Part shown: piece after piece, positions 34,028-45,132 of the stretch | How positions within the stretch are numbered: position 1 is the stretch's first letter | How the letters are laid out: each line of letters opens with the position of its first letter | Assembly: GCA_903858115.1 (NCBI GenBank) | Contig: CAIOHR010000242.1 | Coordinates: 124,001 to 188,000 of the forward strand | DNA from: an uncultured Pirellula sp. | GTDB lineage: Bacteria > Planctomycetota > Planctomycetia > Pirellulales > Pirellulaceae | Length of the DNA stretch: 64,000 nucleotides | Reading direction: 5' to 3' | Translations under genes and position numbers: made by a program | Notes under the pieces: model-generated | What the model was told of the DNA's origin: nothing | What the model saw: only the letters and a program-made list of their open reading frames with translations | Databases searched by the model: none

Positions 34028-34986
34028 CAGTTGACGCCAAAGGGGCCTACCAAATGGTCACGATTGGATTCTGGTTCGAAACTGATTTCAGAATTAGTGA
34101 CGATGCCCATCATGAATCGGTTGGCAACTGCAAGCATCGAGGTCGAAAGCTCATCTGCTTCGCTAAACGAATCTTCTTCGCTCCATAATGTGCTGAATCG
34201 ATAATTGAGTCCAGCTCGATGCGAAAATCTCATTGCATTCTGCAAATCCGAGTGGCTACAGAGCGACGAACCACGTCGATGAGAAAACAAAACAGGTAAG
34301 TGACGAGATGATTTCCAGTTAGACAACGACCCACCGAGACTAGGCATCGCCCCACTCAATGAAACAACGCCAGCCACCATGTTCGAATATTGAAGTCCGA
34401 TCCACTGTGCAACGGTTCCGCCCAGTCCGAAGCCGGCTAGGAAAACACGATCTGTTCGAACTGGAAGCAACTCCACCGCGCTGGAAATGCATTCGCAAAC
34501 AGCTTCTTCCGCGAAAGCAAAGTCCGCTTTCGAATTCCCCCATTGAAACAATCGTTGCTTTGTCGAGGATCGAATGTTCGCACGAGGTGCTACTGCAATG
34601 TAGTTTTGATCGCTCAGCGATTCCATGACGGAATCTAGTTCCATTTCGCTGCTAGCTTCGCTGTGCAACCAAACTACCAGCGGATAGTTGTACGATGGTG
34701 TAAAGTTGTGCGGAAGAAAAAGACGATGGGGAAATTCTGTGTCGAGAAAGAGATCGTCCGCCAAACGTCGGGCTACCTCTGCAGGGTTTCTGTAGCTCGC
34801 GTTGGGATAGCTTGAAACCATCGTCGCTGAAGATCCGTCATCAGAAACCGTTTCATTCGAAGATGCCAGCAGAGCGGGGATTCGATGCATCAAGTAATTC
34901 CTGTGAGTGCCGGATAGGATATGACGAGGTTGCTCGTAGCTGATGGGCAAGTCGAAGTTGTAGGCCATCAAAACTCGATGCGTCAA
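34027..34986 (-). CDS. Alpha/beta-hydrolase-like protein lacking the nucleophile Ser
   Basis: 319 residues, no signal peptide. The layout is that of a PHB-depolymerase/feruloyl-esterase or dienelactone-type alpha/beta hydrolase: HRLFLPHNFTPSYNYPLVVWLH (88-108), NYIAVAPRANIRS, an amphipathic helix before VRTDRVFLAGFGLGGTVAQW (177-195), and VAGVVSLSGAMPSLGG. The nucleophile elbow G-x-S-x-G reads G185-F-G187-L-G189, so the catalytic Ser is replaced by Gly; the codon for G187 was checked on the minus strand. A later HSD/LQNA region and a C-terminal HLVGPFG may hold remnant acid/base residues. Likely a pseudoenzyme or binding protein. First gene of a pair with the ABC ATPase. Confidence 0.8.
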   Translation of the reverse strand: MTHRVLMAYNFDLPISYEQPRHILSGTHRNYLMHRIPALLASSNETVSDDGSSATMVSSYPNASYRNPAEVARRLADDLFLDTEFPHRLFLPHNFTPSYNYPLVVWLHSEASSEMELDSVMESLSDQNYIAVAPRANIRSSTKQRLFQWGNSKADFAFAEEAVCECISSAVELLPVRTDRVFLAGFGLGGTVAQWIGLQYSNMVAGVVSLSGAMPSLGGSLSNWKSSRHLPVLFSHRRGSSLCSHSDLQNAMRFSHRAGLNYRFSTLWSEEDSFSEADELSTSMLAVANRFMMGIVTNSEISFEPESNRDHLVGPFGVN

Positions 34987-35053
34987 TGGCGTCTAGGTCC
35001 ATAATTCGGCCGATCCGAAGACCTGCCGAAACGCTTGCATTAAAACGTGACGA

Positions 35054-36561
<1,508 letters not shown>

Positions 36562-36894
36562 AGCCTGAAAATCAGGAAGAAGTCAGAAGATCAGGAAATA
36601 GCAGACCGTTAGGTCTGTTCTGCGCGAAAGCTGTGCTTCAAAAAGTTTTGACAGCATTGCAAGTGGCGACGGGCAAATCGTATGCCCTTAATGGCTAGCT
36701 ACTGCGATTTTGGACGAACGATGTATCACATAATCGTGAATTCCATGCAAACCTTGCAAGAAATTTTTATTAATAATCAGTTGAACGAATTCAACGTCGC
36801 GATACTCTAATGCTGCTAGTTCTGCTGCTACCAGTTCTGCGGGCCTGTTTGCTGTGCTGGCTTAGATCTTTTACATTTTGCATTGGGGAGTCGT
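36562..36894. other. Intergenic with two small hairpins, upstream of DUF1559
   Basis: About 330 bp. Immediately after the YjbQ stop, CCTGA-AAA-TCAGG (36564-36576) can form a 5-bp hairpin; a 6-bp hairpin is at 36602-36617. The stretch around 36760-36780 is AT-rich (TTTTTATTAATAATC), a plausible promoter zone for the DUF1559 gene. GGGGAG at 36885-36890 is its ribosome site. Confidence 0.5.
36602..36617 (+). terminator. Hairpin CAGACC-GTTA-GGTCTG downstream of YjbQ
   Basis: Perfect 6-bp inverted repeat with a four-base loop, extendable by a G-T and an A-T pair, 40 bp after the YjbQ stop. It is followed by TTCTGCGCG and lacks a T-run, so it is at best a weak or Rho-assisted terminator. Confidence 0.35.
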
Positions 36895-38055
36895 ATGAGT
36901 TCGTATCGACGTTGGCGTCCAGGTTTCACGCTGGTGGAGTTGCTAGTGGTCATTGCGATCATTGGAATTCTTGTAGGATTGCTTCTTCCGGCCGTTCAGG
37001 CTGCTCGGGAGGCTGCCCGCCGCATGCAGTGCTCGAACAATCTAAAGCAGATTGGGCTTGCAACACTCAATTACGAATCAACACACAGTCGATTCCCCCC
37101 CGGCAGGTTCGATCCTGACTTTACGATCGGAGGTGTGGCACAAGCGAGCTACACCTCATATCCAAATACACTCCCAGCTAATTCGTTTACCGGATTTCGT
37201 TCAGTGCATACCTTTATCCTTCCATACATGGAACAAGGTAATATTTACAACTTAATTGACTTTAGCGCTCCTACTTCGGTACGAATGACAACGGGTGGCG
37301 GAGTAACGCCGATTAACGCAAATTATCGAGCGTATGCCAACGCGGCCGGTTTGTTTATTTGCCCGTCTTGCCCGTTTACAGGGGTGATCATTACCGAAAA
37401 CAACTACCGTTACAATTTCGGTGGTTCTACACCCTTTGGCGGTGCTTTAGGAACAAGCAACAATAACAATACTTCCGCTGTTTCCGCCAGAGGATTCTCT
37501 TGCAAAGGGAATGGGGCGTTCACTATTGGTCAACCACTGCGAGTGGGTTCGATTACCGACGGATTGTCCAATACAGTATTTTTCTCGGAACGAACTAAAG
37601 GGACTGGGGCCAATCTCGCCACGACTTTGCCAGGTAGATCCGATGTCACGAATCTGCTATCTCGTCCCGCGAATTTGGTGGATGCAGACAGTATGTTTAG
37701 TGAGTGCTTGGCGCAAGTGCCAAATTTAAATGGCGGATTCAATTTCAATTCCGCTGGTCGTTGGTTGTCGGGTACAGACTTCTCGAACGGATGGCCTTTC
37801 GGCTTTTACTCAAGCACCATGTACAACCACGTTGCGCCACCGAATTGGAGAGCAATCGACTGTGGGACGAGAAGTGCCATCCCGGACGCGCCGGGTGAGC
37901 ATGCAATCATGAGTGCAAGAAGTACTCACACGGGCGGTGTAAACGCGTCTCGCGGGGACGGATCAGTAAGCTTCGTCAGCGACTCCATTGATCTTCTCGT
38001 TTGGCGAGCAGTAGGCACGCGTGACGGTGGTGAAGTTGCGTCGATCGACAATTAG
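36895..38055 (+). CDS. DUF1559 pseudopilin-like secreted protein
   Basis: 386 residues from ATG 36895, which follows GGGGAG by 4 bp. The N-terminus is a type IV pilin/type II pseudopilin signal: short basic leader [10 protein letters not shown] then [20 protein letters not shown], cleaved after G and methylated on F by a prepilin peptidase. Then comes the DUF1559 (SBP_bac_10) body: [57 protein letters not shown], and the end [19 protein letters not shown]. This is one of the most expanded families in planctomycetes; role is probably cell-surface fibre or secretion related but unproven. It heads a two-gene unit with the lipoprotein 15 bp downstream. Confidence 0.96.
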   Translation: MSSYRRWRPGFTLVELLVVIAIIGILVGLLLPAVQAAREAARRMQCSNNLKQIGLATLNYESTHSRFPPGRFDPDFTIGGVAQASYTSYPNTLPANSFTGFRSVHTFILPYMEQGNIYNLIDFSAPTSVRMTTGGGVTPINANYRAYANAAGLFICPSCPFTGVIITENNYRYNFGGSTPFGGALGTSNNNNTSAVSARGFSCKGNGAFTIGQPLRVGSITDGLSNTVFFSERTKGTGANLATTLPGRSDVTNLLSRPANLVDADSMFSECLAQVPNLNGGFNFNSAGRWLSGTDFSNGWPFGFYSSTMYNHVAPPNWRAIDCGTRSAIPDAPGEHAIMSARSTHTGGVNASRGDGSVSFVSDSIDLLVWRAVGTRDGGEVASIDN

Positions 38056-38070
38056 GAATAGACCGCACAA

Positions 38071-38526
38071 ATGGATTCCATGCCAAATATGAAGAGCATT
38101 CGGTGTGTTTCTTGCTGCTTTTCGATCCTGTTGGCTCTCGCAGGGTCGATAGGATGTGGCAATGGTGGAATGTCAGGGGCAACACTAAAGTCCGCTCAGG
38201 AGGTCTTCGACCAAGCAATTGCTTTGGAATCGTCAAAGAAGTATTCTGAAATCCTTTCTTTACTGAACAAGGTTTTGCAGGATGGCGGTTTGAATCCAGA
38301 CCAACTGTCCGAGGCCTACCTACTCCGTGCTAGATGCCATTGCGAAGCAGGTGCAACCAGTGAAGCTGAAAAGGATTTGGAATTAGCCGAACAAGGCGCG
38401 CCTGACCCGGCAAACCTTCATCTAACAAGGTCGATCTTACTAGCCAAGCTCAACAAAGTGGCAGAATCAAAAGCCGAAATGGCGAAAGCCATAAAGATTA
38501 ATCCCAAATTGAAGCAGCTTAAGTGA
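38071..38526 (+). CDS. TPR-like lipoprotein
   Basis: 151 residues. Lipobox LAGSIGC after a hydrophobic segment (FSILLALAGSIG) marks a lipoprotein; ATGs at 38071, 38080 and 38089 are all possible starts. The mature part is helical with two to three tetratricopeptide-like units (ATLKSAQEVFDQAIALESSKKY, LSEAYLLRARCHCEAGATSEAEKDLELAEQG, DPANLHLTRSILLAKLNKVAES). TPR lipoproteins bind partner proteins. Follows the DUF1559 gene by 15 bp; small DUF1559-associated lipoproteins are a common planctomycete arrangement. Confidence 0.8.
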   Translation: MDSMPNMKSIRCVSCCFSILLALAGSIGCGNGGMSGATLKSAQEVFDQAIALESSKKYSEILSLLNKVLQDGGLNPDQLSEAYLLRARCHCEAGATSEAEKDLELAEQGAPDPANLHLTRSILLAKLNKVAESKAEMAKAIKINPKLKQLK

Positions 38527-38591
38527 CCCCGTCTTTAGGCACCGTGGAGGTGCTGATAGCAAATGCAAAAAATGGAGATTGGCCATAGCCG

Positions 38592-39119
38592 CTAGCGATT
38601 GTTTCTCTTTGCAGTGGCTTTTCGCCATCTAGTTTGAAAAGGAAGCCAGAACATCCAGAGCCCGGTGAGCCACAGCAACAAAAGGCAGACAGCTGCTGGT
38701 AAGAATACTCCGAGCTTTGTCCAGTCGCCGCCAAAATAGGATCCATCATGCAGCGATTCTATCCAGTCTGATCTTCGGATGGCGGTTTGGAGTACCTCCC
38801 CGGTATCGGTATCCATTTGGATCTCGATATCCGAGTTCATCGAAAGCTTAGCGATCCCCTTTTTGGGACGGATATCGATTCGCTTAATGTCCTTCCAAGT
38901 AGCCGATTCGAATCCTTTAATTTTTTTTACATTGTCGAGCATCGATTCAAAGGGAATCGATGGGGCGTCGCTCGATCCTTTCATTTCTGCGGGTTGAACC
39001 CAGTTCCATTGTTTTTTTATCTGCAGTAACAGGCCACTGGCTGTGATGATCAGAATCGGGATGGCAAGAAATGGAGTGAGCCAATAGTGAGTTCTTCGAT
39101 TGGCAAGATTGAATTTCAT
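38592..39119 (-). CDS. PepSY-associated membrane-helix protein
   Basis: 175 residues from ATG 39119 (MKFNLANRRTHYWLTPFLAIP); a GTG 30 codons upstream (39209) is possible. PepSY-TM layout: membrane helix about 13-34 (LTPFLAIPILIITASGLLLQI), a periplasmic PepSY-like domain (ESMLDNVKKIKGFESATWKDIKRIDIRPKKGI, IQMDTDTGEVLQTAIRRSDWIESLHDGSYFG), then helix 135-160 (GVFLPAAVCLLLLWLTGLWMFWLP) and a basic tail. Such proteins often act near iron or copper reduction or respiratory complexes. It is divergent from the alternative complex III operon, 470 bp apart. Confidence 0.85.
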   Translation of the reverse strand: MKFNLANRRTHYWLTPFLAIPILIITASGLLLQIKKQWNWVQPAEMKGSSDAPSIPFESMLDNVKKIKGFESATWKDIKRIDIRPKKGIAKLSMNSDIEIQMDTDTGEVLQTAIRRSDWIESLHDGSYFGGDWTKLGVFLPAAVCLLLLWLTGLWMFWLPFQTRWRKATAKRNNR

Positions 39120-39590
39120 GTTGCTTTTTATCGGTTTATCGATGGGGTTGAGTCGGCCGTCGGTAAGGTCTTCGAAAGAAATGGATTGGAGCTCAAGTGA
39201 CTTTAACACCGATAACCACAGTTCCGCTGTTCACGAATCGATCTGCGACTATTTGTCCGATGTCTTTTCTGCGATAAGAAATCCAACATTTCGGGTCATA
39301 ATGGGTCGAATAAGGGTTGCCCGGGAAAAGGACTTTTTGAGAGCTCCCTTTCGCTAATGGTAGGTAGTTTGTAAACTCTTTGCGAAATTCGCGAAACCAT
39401 GCCGAAGATTTACAGAAAATGGGACGAAGGTCGAGAGGAAGTGAATTGTTCACGGACTTCGAGCTTCGGAGATGTCTCAACTAGAAAGTCGTTTTAGTTG
39501 GGACTTGGGTGTGTCATCAAGGACGATGAAGTCATTCACCACCACCATGAACTGGGATAGTACGGCGTGCACTAGAGACAAAGATTACGT
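39120..39590. other. Promoter region of the respiratory operon
   Basis: About 470 bp between divergent genes; the respiratory operon's promoter should lie here, but no consensus -35/-10 pair stands out. Short open frames at 39100-39357 and 39193-39480 have no motifs. No operator-like dyad was found by eye. Confidence 0.4.
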
Positions 39591-40280
39591 ATGACGACAC
39601 AACGATTCTTGTTCCCTCGATGGACCAATAAATTTCTGGCGATGTTGGGCGTTTTGACCGCTGGTGGTGGCGCCTATGCGAGCGTTTTGTTTTTGGGGGC
39701 GACCAGTCCGGTTACACTCAACGTCGGTTACCGTCCCGAGCAGCCTATTCCCTTCAGCCATGCATTGCACGCAGGCGAGTTGAAGATGGATTGTCGTTAT
39801 TGCCATAACTCCGTTGAGAAGTCCGCGCATTCGACGATTCCGGCGACTCAAACTTGCATTAACTGCCACAGCCCAAAGAGCACAGCCGGTGCTCCCGCAC
39901 TGTCGGCGGTCCATCCAGAAAGCAAAAAGCTCAAGCCTGTTCACGACAGTTGGCGGACGGGCGAGTCGATCGACTGGGTTCGTATCCACCGATTGCCAGA
40001 TTATGTCTATTTCAATCACGCCGTTCACATTGCGCGAGGGGTATCTTGCGTAACGTGCCACGGTCGTGTCGACAAAATGGATATTGTTTACCAAGCCAAA
40101 GATCAGTCGATGACTTGGTGCATCGATTGCCACCGTAACCCTGAGCCGCATCTTCGCCCTCGGGATCAAGTCACGAATTTGGCTTGGACTCCCGACATGT
40201 CTCCAGATTTCGATGTGGCGAAACACATGATAGATAACAACATCAAACCTCAAACAAACTGTGCGGTGTGCCACCGATGA
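39591..40280 (+). CDS. actA: Alternative complex III subunit ActA, pentahaem cytochrome c
   Basis: 229 residues. N-terminal membrane anchor (about 14-36, FLAMLGVLTAGGGAYASVLF), then a periplasmic multihaem domain with five CxxCH sites: C68-H72, C89-H93, C153-H157, C177-H181, C224-H228 (the last in the penultimate residues). The preceding FSHALHAGELKMDCRYCH and FNHAVHIARGVSCVTCHGRV supply distal His ligands. This is the ActA pattern of alternative complex III, where the haems relay quinol electrons to the terminal oxidase. First gene of the operon, overlapping actB by 4 bp (ATGA). Confidence 0.95.
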   Translation: MTTQRFLFPRWTNKFLAMLGVLTAGGGAYASVLFLGATSPVTLNVGYRPEQPIPFSHALHAGELKMDCRYCHNSVEKSAHSTIPATQTCINCHSPKSTAGAPALSAVHPESKKLKPVHDSWRTGESIDWVRIHRLPDYVYFNHAVHIARGVSCVTCHGRVDKMDIVYQAKDQSMTWCIDCHRNPEPHLRPRDQVTNLAWTPDMSPDFDVAKHMIDNNIKPQTNCAVCHR

Positions 40281-43200
40281 GCTTCACCGGTATCGATCAT
40301 CAACAACGTTATTTTCGTAGTATCGACGAGCTTCAAAAGACTCCCGAGTTCGAGCAATTTTTGACTCGCGAGTTTCCGCAGGCGGCTTCGGAGTTTCCCG
40401 AAGGCGTTTCGCGTCGGCGATGGATTCAAATGATGGGCGCATCGCTTGCGCTCGGTGGTTTGGCTGGGTGCCGCTACAACCGGGAAGAGGTTGCTGCTTT
40501 CGTCATGCGCCCCGAAGGCCGAGTGCCGGGGCTTCCTGAGTTTTTTGCCACCAATTTTGAGTGGGCTGGCAAAGTGGTTCAGGCTTTGGTGACAAACATC
40601 GAAGGTCGCCCGATCAAAGTGGACGGCAATCCAGAGCATCCCGCTTATGCCAACTCGCAACCGAAGGATTTTGCTGAAAACGACAAGCTCCGATCAGCCG
40701 GCACGTGCGCTCAGGTGCAAGCGTCGATTCTTTCATTGTATGATCAAGATCGCATTGCTTTCCCTTTGAATCGAAGCAAGCCTGGCGATAAGGCTGTTTC
40801 GTACGATAAAGACGAAACGGCGAACCGAGAGATGGCATGGGCTGCCTTTGCGAAGCATGTTACTGAGCAGTTGGCGGCGCACGAGAGCTCGTCAGGCGAG
40901 GGTTTGGCGATTCTGTTCGAGCCTACGCATAGCCCGTCGTTGAGGAGAGCTTTGGCGGCCGTCAAGGCGAAGTTTCCGAAAGCTGCTCTGGTCAAATATG
41001 AATCGGTTTACTCTGGCAAGGTCGGGAAGGCGCTCGATTCCGTCGGGGCTGGCAAGTGTAACGTTCATTTGAATTTGGACGCAGCCAAGGTCATTGTTTC
41101 GTTGGACGCAGATCTGTTTGGCGCGGATGCGAACGCGGTTCACAACGCGAGACAATTTGCAAACCATCGTTCTCCATCGGCCGAATGGATGAATCGACTT
41201 TATGTCGTGGAATCTCAGTATTCGACGACGGGCTCGGCGGCGGACTTCCGACTGGCTCTGCAGTCGAGTCAAATCCCTGTCCTTCTTAAGAAAATCGAAG
41301 CCGCGATCGATGCGGGCACCGTTATTGAGGACAAGGCGGAAGAAGTTCCGTATAACAAGCTCGAGGATGCAGCCAAAGTACAGCGATTGGTCGAGTCGAT
41401 CGTTAGTGATTTGCTAAGCCACAAAGGGGAAGCGGTTCTCTGTGTTGGTTCGCATTTGGATCTCAATGTTCAGCTTGCTGCGATCCGGATCAATGCAAAG
41501 CTCGGTAACATCGGAAAAACAGTTCGGTTGTTTGAAGTTCCGAACGAGTTGGCTGGTGTCGAGACGGTCAAATTAGATGATTTTGTTAACAGTGATTTTT
41601 TTGCTGCAGACAACAAGGTGCCTTACAAATCGCTTTGGATTTTCGCAGACAATCCAGTGTTTACAGTCGCAGGTGACGTGCCATTGGCGGATGTCATTTC
41701 AAAGGCAGAGAATTCCATTTATTTGGGGAATATCGACGACGAAACCGCCGATCATTGCAAATGGAGTATACCTCTCGCGCATCCATTTGAATGCTGGGGG
41801 GATGTTCGAAATCTAGATGGCACCTACGGTGTATGCCAGCCGTTGATCGCTCCTTTGCTCGAAGGAAAATCAGCGATTGAATTGCTCTCGATCATGGCCG
41901 GTCTTCCGGTGACTTCGGGGCAAAACATCGTCATGGAAACCGCGAAGCAAATTGCGGGGGGTACTTTGAGTGATCGACAGTGGAAAGAAACCATTCACTT
42001 GGGTTTCATGGCCGGGTCGACCGCGAAAGAGTTTGCTGGAGATCTGAAGTCAAATGCCACCACTTTGAAGGGCGGGGATGTAACTGCTTCGCCGAACGAT
42101 TTGCCTGACGGTGATCTTCGGTTGGCAATGGATACGAACAGTCTGGAGGTCGTGATTCGGCCATGTGACTCGGTCTATGATGGTCGCTTAGCCAATAACG
42201 GCTGGCTTCAAGAGTTACCTCAACCGATTACAAAGCTCACTTGGGACAATGCTGCCATCTGCAGTATTGGTACCGCAAGAAAGCTTGGTCTAAAGCAGGG
42301 TGAATTAGCTACATTCATCACTGGCGATTCCAAGGTGACTTTGCCGGTGTTTGTTGTGCCGGGGCATGCAGAGGGCTCCTTTACGGTAAATCTCGGTTAT
42401 GGCCGATCGAAAGACAAGGGTGGCGTAATCGGCAGTGGTGTCGGGACAAATCTTTCGTCCTTTCGTCGTTGGAACCAAGCCTCCGTTTACACAGGTGTAG
42501 AAGCACGTAACACGACCAAGGCTTACAAGCTTGCGACAACGCAGGATCACTTTGCGATCGAAGATGAAGGTGGGATGCGCGAGAATGCAAAACGCGCCCC
42601 GCAGCTTGTTCGCGAGGGCACGTTGACGGAGTACAAAGAGAATGCGAGCTTCACGGGTGAAACGGTGGAAGATCACTTTGCTCATCTGGGCAGTGAGAGG
42701 TCACTGTGGGTCGAGCCAAAGGTCGATGAAAACTACAAGTGGGGGATGGCAATCGATCTGAACAAGTGTATCGGTTGCAATAGCTGTGTGGTTGCTTGCC
42801 AAGCGGAAAACAACATTCCGATTGTTGGCAAAGAGCAGGTGAGCCGCAGTCGAGAAATGCATTGGTTGCGAATTGACCGTTACTTTACATGTGATATTGA
42901 TCGAACTGCCGAGGGTGGATCGTTTAAGGATCCGGTCGATCCTACGATCGTTACGCAACCGATGGCCTGTTCGCATTGCGAGACGGCACCCTGCGAAGAA
43001 GTATGCCCAGTCGCTGCGACGGTACATACAGAAGAAGGTATCAATGCGATGGCTTATAACCGTTGCATCGGAACTCGATATTGTGGAAACAATTGTCCGA
43101 CCAAGGTTCGGCGGTTCAACTACTTCAATTACAACACAGAATACGGATACAACTACGGTTGGTCAGACAATCGTGAAAAGGCTTCAGCCAAGCTGCAGTC

Positions 43201-43615
43201 GCTGGTGTTGAACCCTGAGGTGACAGTTCGTGGCCGAGGCGTGATGGAAAAATGCACTTATTGCATTCAACGAGTTCAGAATGGCAAGATCGCGGCGAAG
43301 ACCAAGGGGGATGGCTTTGTTCACGACGGCGATGTGATTACCGCCTGCCAAGCAGCTTGCCCAACCCAAGCGATTAACTTCGGCGATTTGAACGACAAAT
43401 CGAGCCGCGTATACAAGGCTCACCAGGATTCGCGTGCTTATTCGATCTTAGACGAACTCAATATCAAGCCAAGAACGTTGTATCTGTCGCGGATAAGAAA
43501 CGTGCCTCAACGTTTGGCAACATCGATCCAAATTCATCCAAAGCGTCCAGGCCACGGGCATTCCCATGGCCATGACCATTCACAAGAATCAGGTGACCAT
43601 GGCCACCATAGCTAG
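40277..43615 (+). CDS. actB: Alternative complex III subunit ActB, Mo-enzyme-like plus Fe-S
   Basis: 1112 residues from ATG 40277 in the ATGA overlap with actA. The N-terminus carries a twin-arginine signal SRRRW (45-49) that ends in a lipobox LAGC (C65), so export and lipid anchoring are predicted. The middle part (70-800) is a molybdopterin-oxidoreductase-like fold ([14 protein letters not shown] and [21 protein letters not shown] regions) that in ACIII has no Mo cofactor. Residues about 825-1030 carry four Fe-S cluster motifs: [46 protein letters not shown] with CQAACP. The C-terminus is a His-rich tail ([20 protein letters not shown]). Overlaps actC by 17 bp. Electron-transfer core of the complex. 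Confidence 0.96.
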   Translation: MSFTGIDHQQRYFRSIDELQKTPEFEQFLTREFPQAASEFPEGVSRRRWIQMMGASLALGGLAGCRYNREEVAAFVMRPEGRVPGLPEFFATNFEWAGKVVQALVTNIEGRPIKVDGNPEHPAYANSQPKDFAENDKLRSAGTCAQVQASILSLYDQDRIAFPLNRSKPGDKAVSYDKDETANREMAWAAFAKHVTEQLAAHESSSGEGLAILFEPTHSPSLRRALAAVKAKFPKAALVKYESVYSGKVGKALDSVGAGKCNVHLNLDAAKVIVSLDADLFGADANAVHNARQFANHRSPSAEWMNRLYVVESQYSTTGSAADFRLALQSSQIPVLLKKIEAAIDAGTVIEDKAEEVPYNKLEDAAKVQRLVESIVSDLLSHKGEAVLCVGSHLDLNVQLAAIRINAKLGNIGKTVRLFEVPNELAGVETVKLDDFVNSDFFAADNKVPYKSLWIFADNPVFTVAGDVPLADVISKAENSIYLGNIDDETADHCKWSIPLAHPFECWGDVRNLDGTYGVCQPLIAPLLEGKSAIELLSIMAGLPVTSGQNIVMETAKQIAGGTLSDRQWKETIHLGFMAGSTAKEFAGDLKSNATTLKGGDVTASPNDLPDGDLRLAMDTNSLEVVIRPCDSVYDGRLANNGWLQELPQPITKLTWDNAAICSIGTARKLGLKQGELATFITGDSKVTLPVFVVPGHAEGSFTVNLGYGRSKDKGGVIGSGVGTNLSSFRRWNQASVYTGVEARNTTKAYKLATTQDHFAIEDEGGMRENAKRAPQLVREGTLTEYKENASFTGETVEDHFAHLGSERSLWVEPKVDENYKWGMAIDLNKCIGCNSCVVACQAENNIPIVGKEQVSRSREMHWLRIDRYFTCDIDRTAEGGSFKDPVDPTIVTQPMACSHCETAPCEEVCPVAATVHTEEGINAMAYNRCIGTRYCGNNCPTKVRRFNYFNYNTEYGYNYGWSDNREKASAKLQSLVLNPEVTVRGRGVMEKCTYCIQRVQNGKIAAKTKGDGFVHDGDVITACQAACPTQAINFGDLNDKSSRVYKAHQDSRAYSILDELNIKPRTLYLSRIRNVPQRLATSIQIHPKRPGHGHSHGHDHSQESGDHGHHS

Positions 43616-45062
43616 TGCTTCCGCATTGAATCCCAGAGAAATCGATAACACAGAAGACATTCCAGGTAGGCGTGCGCAACTGATTACGGGGAATCAGACG
43701 TACAGTTCGGTTACCGAAATGGTTTGCCGAGTTGCCGAAGATCCGCAGCCAATGCTGTGGTATGTGCTTTTTGGTTTCTCTTCCATAACGGCGGTGATGT
43801 TTCTGTCGTTGATTGGGTATCTCATCCTCACCGGTGTTGGCATCTGGGGTAATATGAACCCAGTTTTCTGGGCTTGGCCGATTGTCAACTTCGTGTTTTG
43901 GGTCGGTATTGGCCACGCGGGGACACTCATTTCCGCGATTCTTTTTCTGTTTAGGCAGAACTGGCGAACGAGTATTAACCGCGCTGCGGAAGCGATGACT
44001 ATTTTTGCGGTTATCTGCGCTGCGATCTATCCTGGCATTCACGTTGGTCGAGCTTGGTTGGCGTTTTGGCTGATACCTTATCCCAGTTTGAATCTTTGGA
44101 TGTGGCCCCAGTTTCGCAGTCCGCTTCTTTGGGACGTATTCGCAGTTGGAACGTATGCTTCAACATCGTTGGTCTTTTGGTACATGGGGATGATTCCAGA
44201 CTTGGCGACATACCGGGATCGAAGCAAGACACCTTTGAAGCGAATGATTTACGGATTGCTTTGCCTGGGATGGACCGGTTCATCGCGTCATTGGCTACGT
44301 TACGAGAAGGCCTATACGCTGTTGGCGGCATTGGCTGCTCCTCTAGTTTTGTCCGTTCACACGGTCGTTAGCTTTGACTTTGCTGTTTCACAGGTAGCGG
44401 GTTGGCACACGACCATTTTCCCACCGTACTTCGTGGCAGGTGCGATTTTCTCTGGCTTCGCGATGGTGGTAACGTTGCTTGTGCCAGTGAGAAAGATTTA
44501 CAAGCTAGAAAACTTGATCACGTTGCGGCATTTAGACAACATGAACAAGATTATTCTGGCGACAGGCTCATTGGTAGGATTGGCTTACGGTACGGAATTC
44601 TTTATCGCGTGGTACAGCAAAAATCCTTACGAAGGGTTTACCTTTATGAACCGAGCCTTCGGTCCTTATTGGTGGGCGTACTGGATCATGGTTTCGTGCA
44701 ATGTGATTTCTCCACAGTTATTCTGGTTCAAGAAGTTTAGGACGACGCCATGGATCATGGTGATCGTTTCAATCTTTGTGAACATTGGAATGTGGTTTGA
44801 GAGATTTGTTATTACGGTCACCTCATTGAGTCGCGATTATTTGCCGAGTTCATGGGGATACTTCCGCCCAACGCTTTTCGACGGTTTGATGTTCTTCGGA
44901 AGCTTTGGTGTCTTCATGTCGTTGTTCTTGTTGTTCTGTCGTTATCTGCCCACGATCGCCATGTCGGAAGTCAAGGGTGTGATGTCATCTTCGGAGCATG
45001 CAGAACATCTGCAAGCGGAGTTGTTAGGTGGTGGGCATTCCCATGGCCATGAGCATCACTAA
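43599..45062 (+). CDS. actC: Alternative complex III subunit ActC, NrfD-like quinol-site subunit
   Basis: 487 residues from ATG 43599 ([10 protein letters not shown]) after CAGGTG; an ATG at 43566 would lengthen the N-terminus by 11 residues. About ten membrane helices of the NrfD/PsrC type, beginning at [23 protein letters not shown] and [21 protein letters not shown], with later [36 protein letters not shown] and [13 protein letters not shown]. In ACIII the homologue forms a membrane quinol-oxidation site and half-channel. C-terminus is His-rich ([11 protein letters not shown]). Starts inside actB; followed by the actD-actE fusion after a 70-bp gap. Confidence 0.95.
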   Translation: MATIASASALNPREIDNTEDIPGRRAQLITGNQTYSSVTEMVCRVAEDPQPMLWYVLFGFSSITAVMFLSLIGYLILTGVGIWGNMNPVFWAWPIVNFVFWVGIGHAGTLISAILFLFRQNWRTSINRAAEAMTIFAVICAAIYPGIHVGRAWLAFWLIPYPSLNLWMWPQFRSPLLWDVFAVGTYASTSLVFWYMGMIPDLATYRDRSKTPLKRMIYGLLCLGWTGSSRHWLRYEKAYTLLAALAAPLVLSVHTVVSFDFAVSQVAGWHTTIFPPYFVAGAIFSGFAMVVTLLVPVRKIYKLENLITLRHLDNMNKIILATGSLVGLAYGTEFFIAWYSKNPYEGFTFMNRAFGPYWWAYWIMVSCNVISPQLFWFKKFRTTPWIMVIVSIFVNIGMWFERFVITVTSLSRDYLPSSWGYFRPTLFDGLMFFGSFGVFMSLFLLFCRYLPTIAMSEVKGVMSSSEHAEHLQAELLGGGHSHGHEHH

Positions 45063-45132
45063 GCACTTTTGTCTTTAGCGTACAATTGAAAATCAACTTA
45101 CAAAGTCAATACAACAAAACATCGTTAAAACC

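Noticed and set aside
39585..40274. 229-codon minus-strand open frame opposite actA
   Set aside because: Exact antisense of a pentahaem gene with five CxxCH sites; no motifs of its own.
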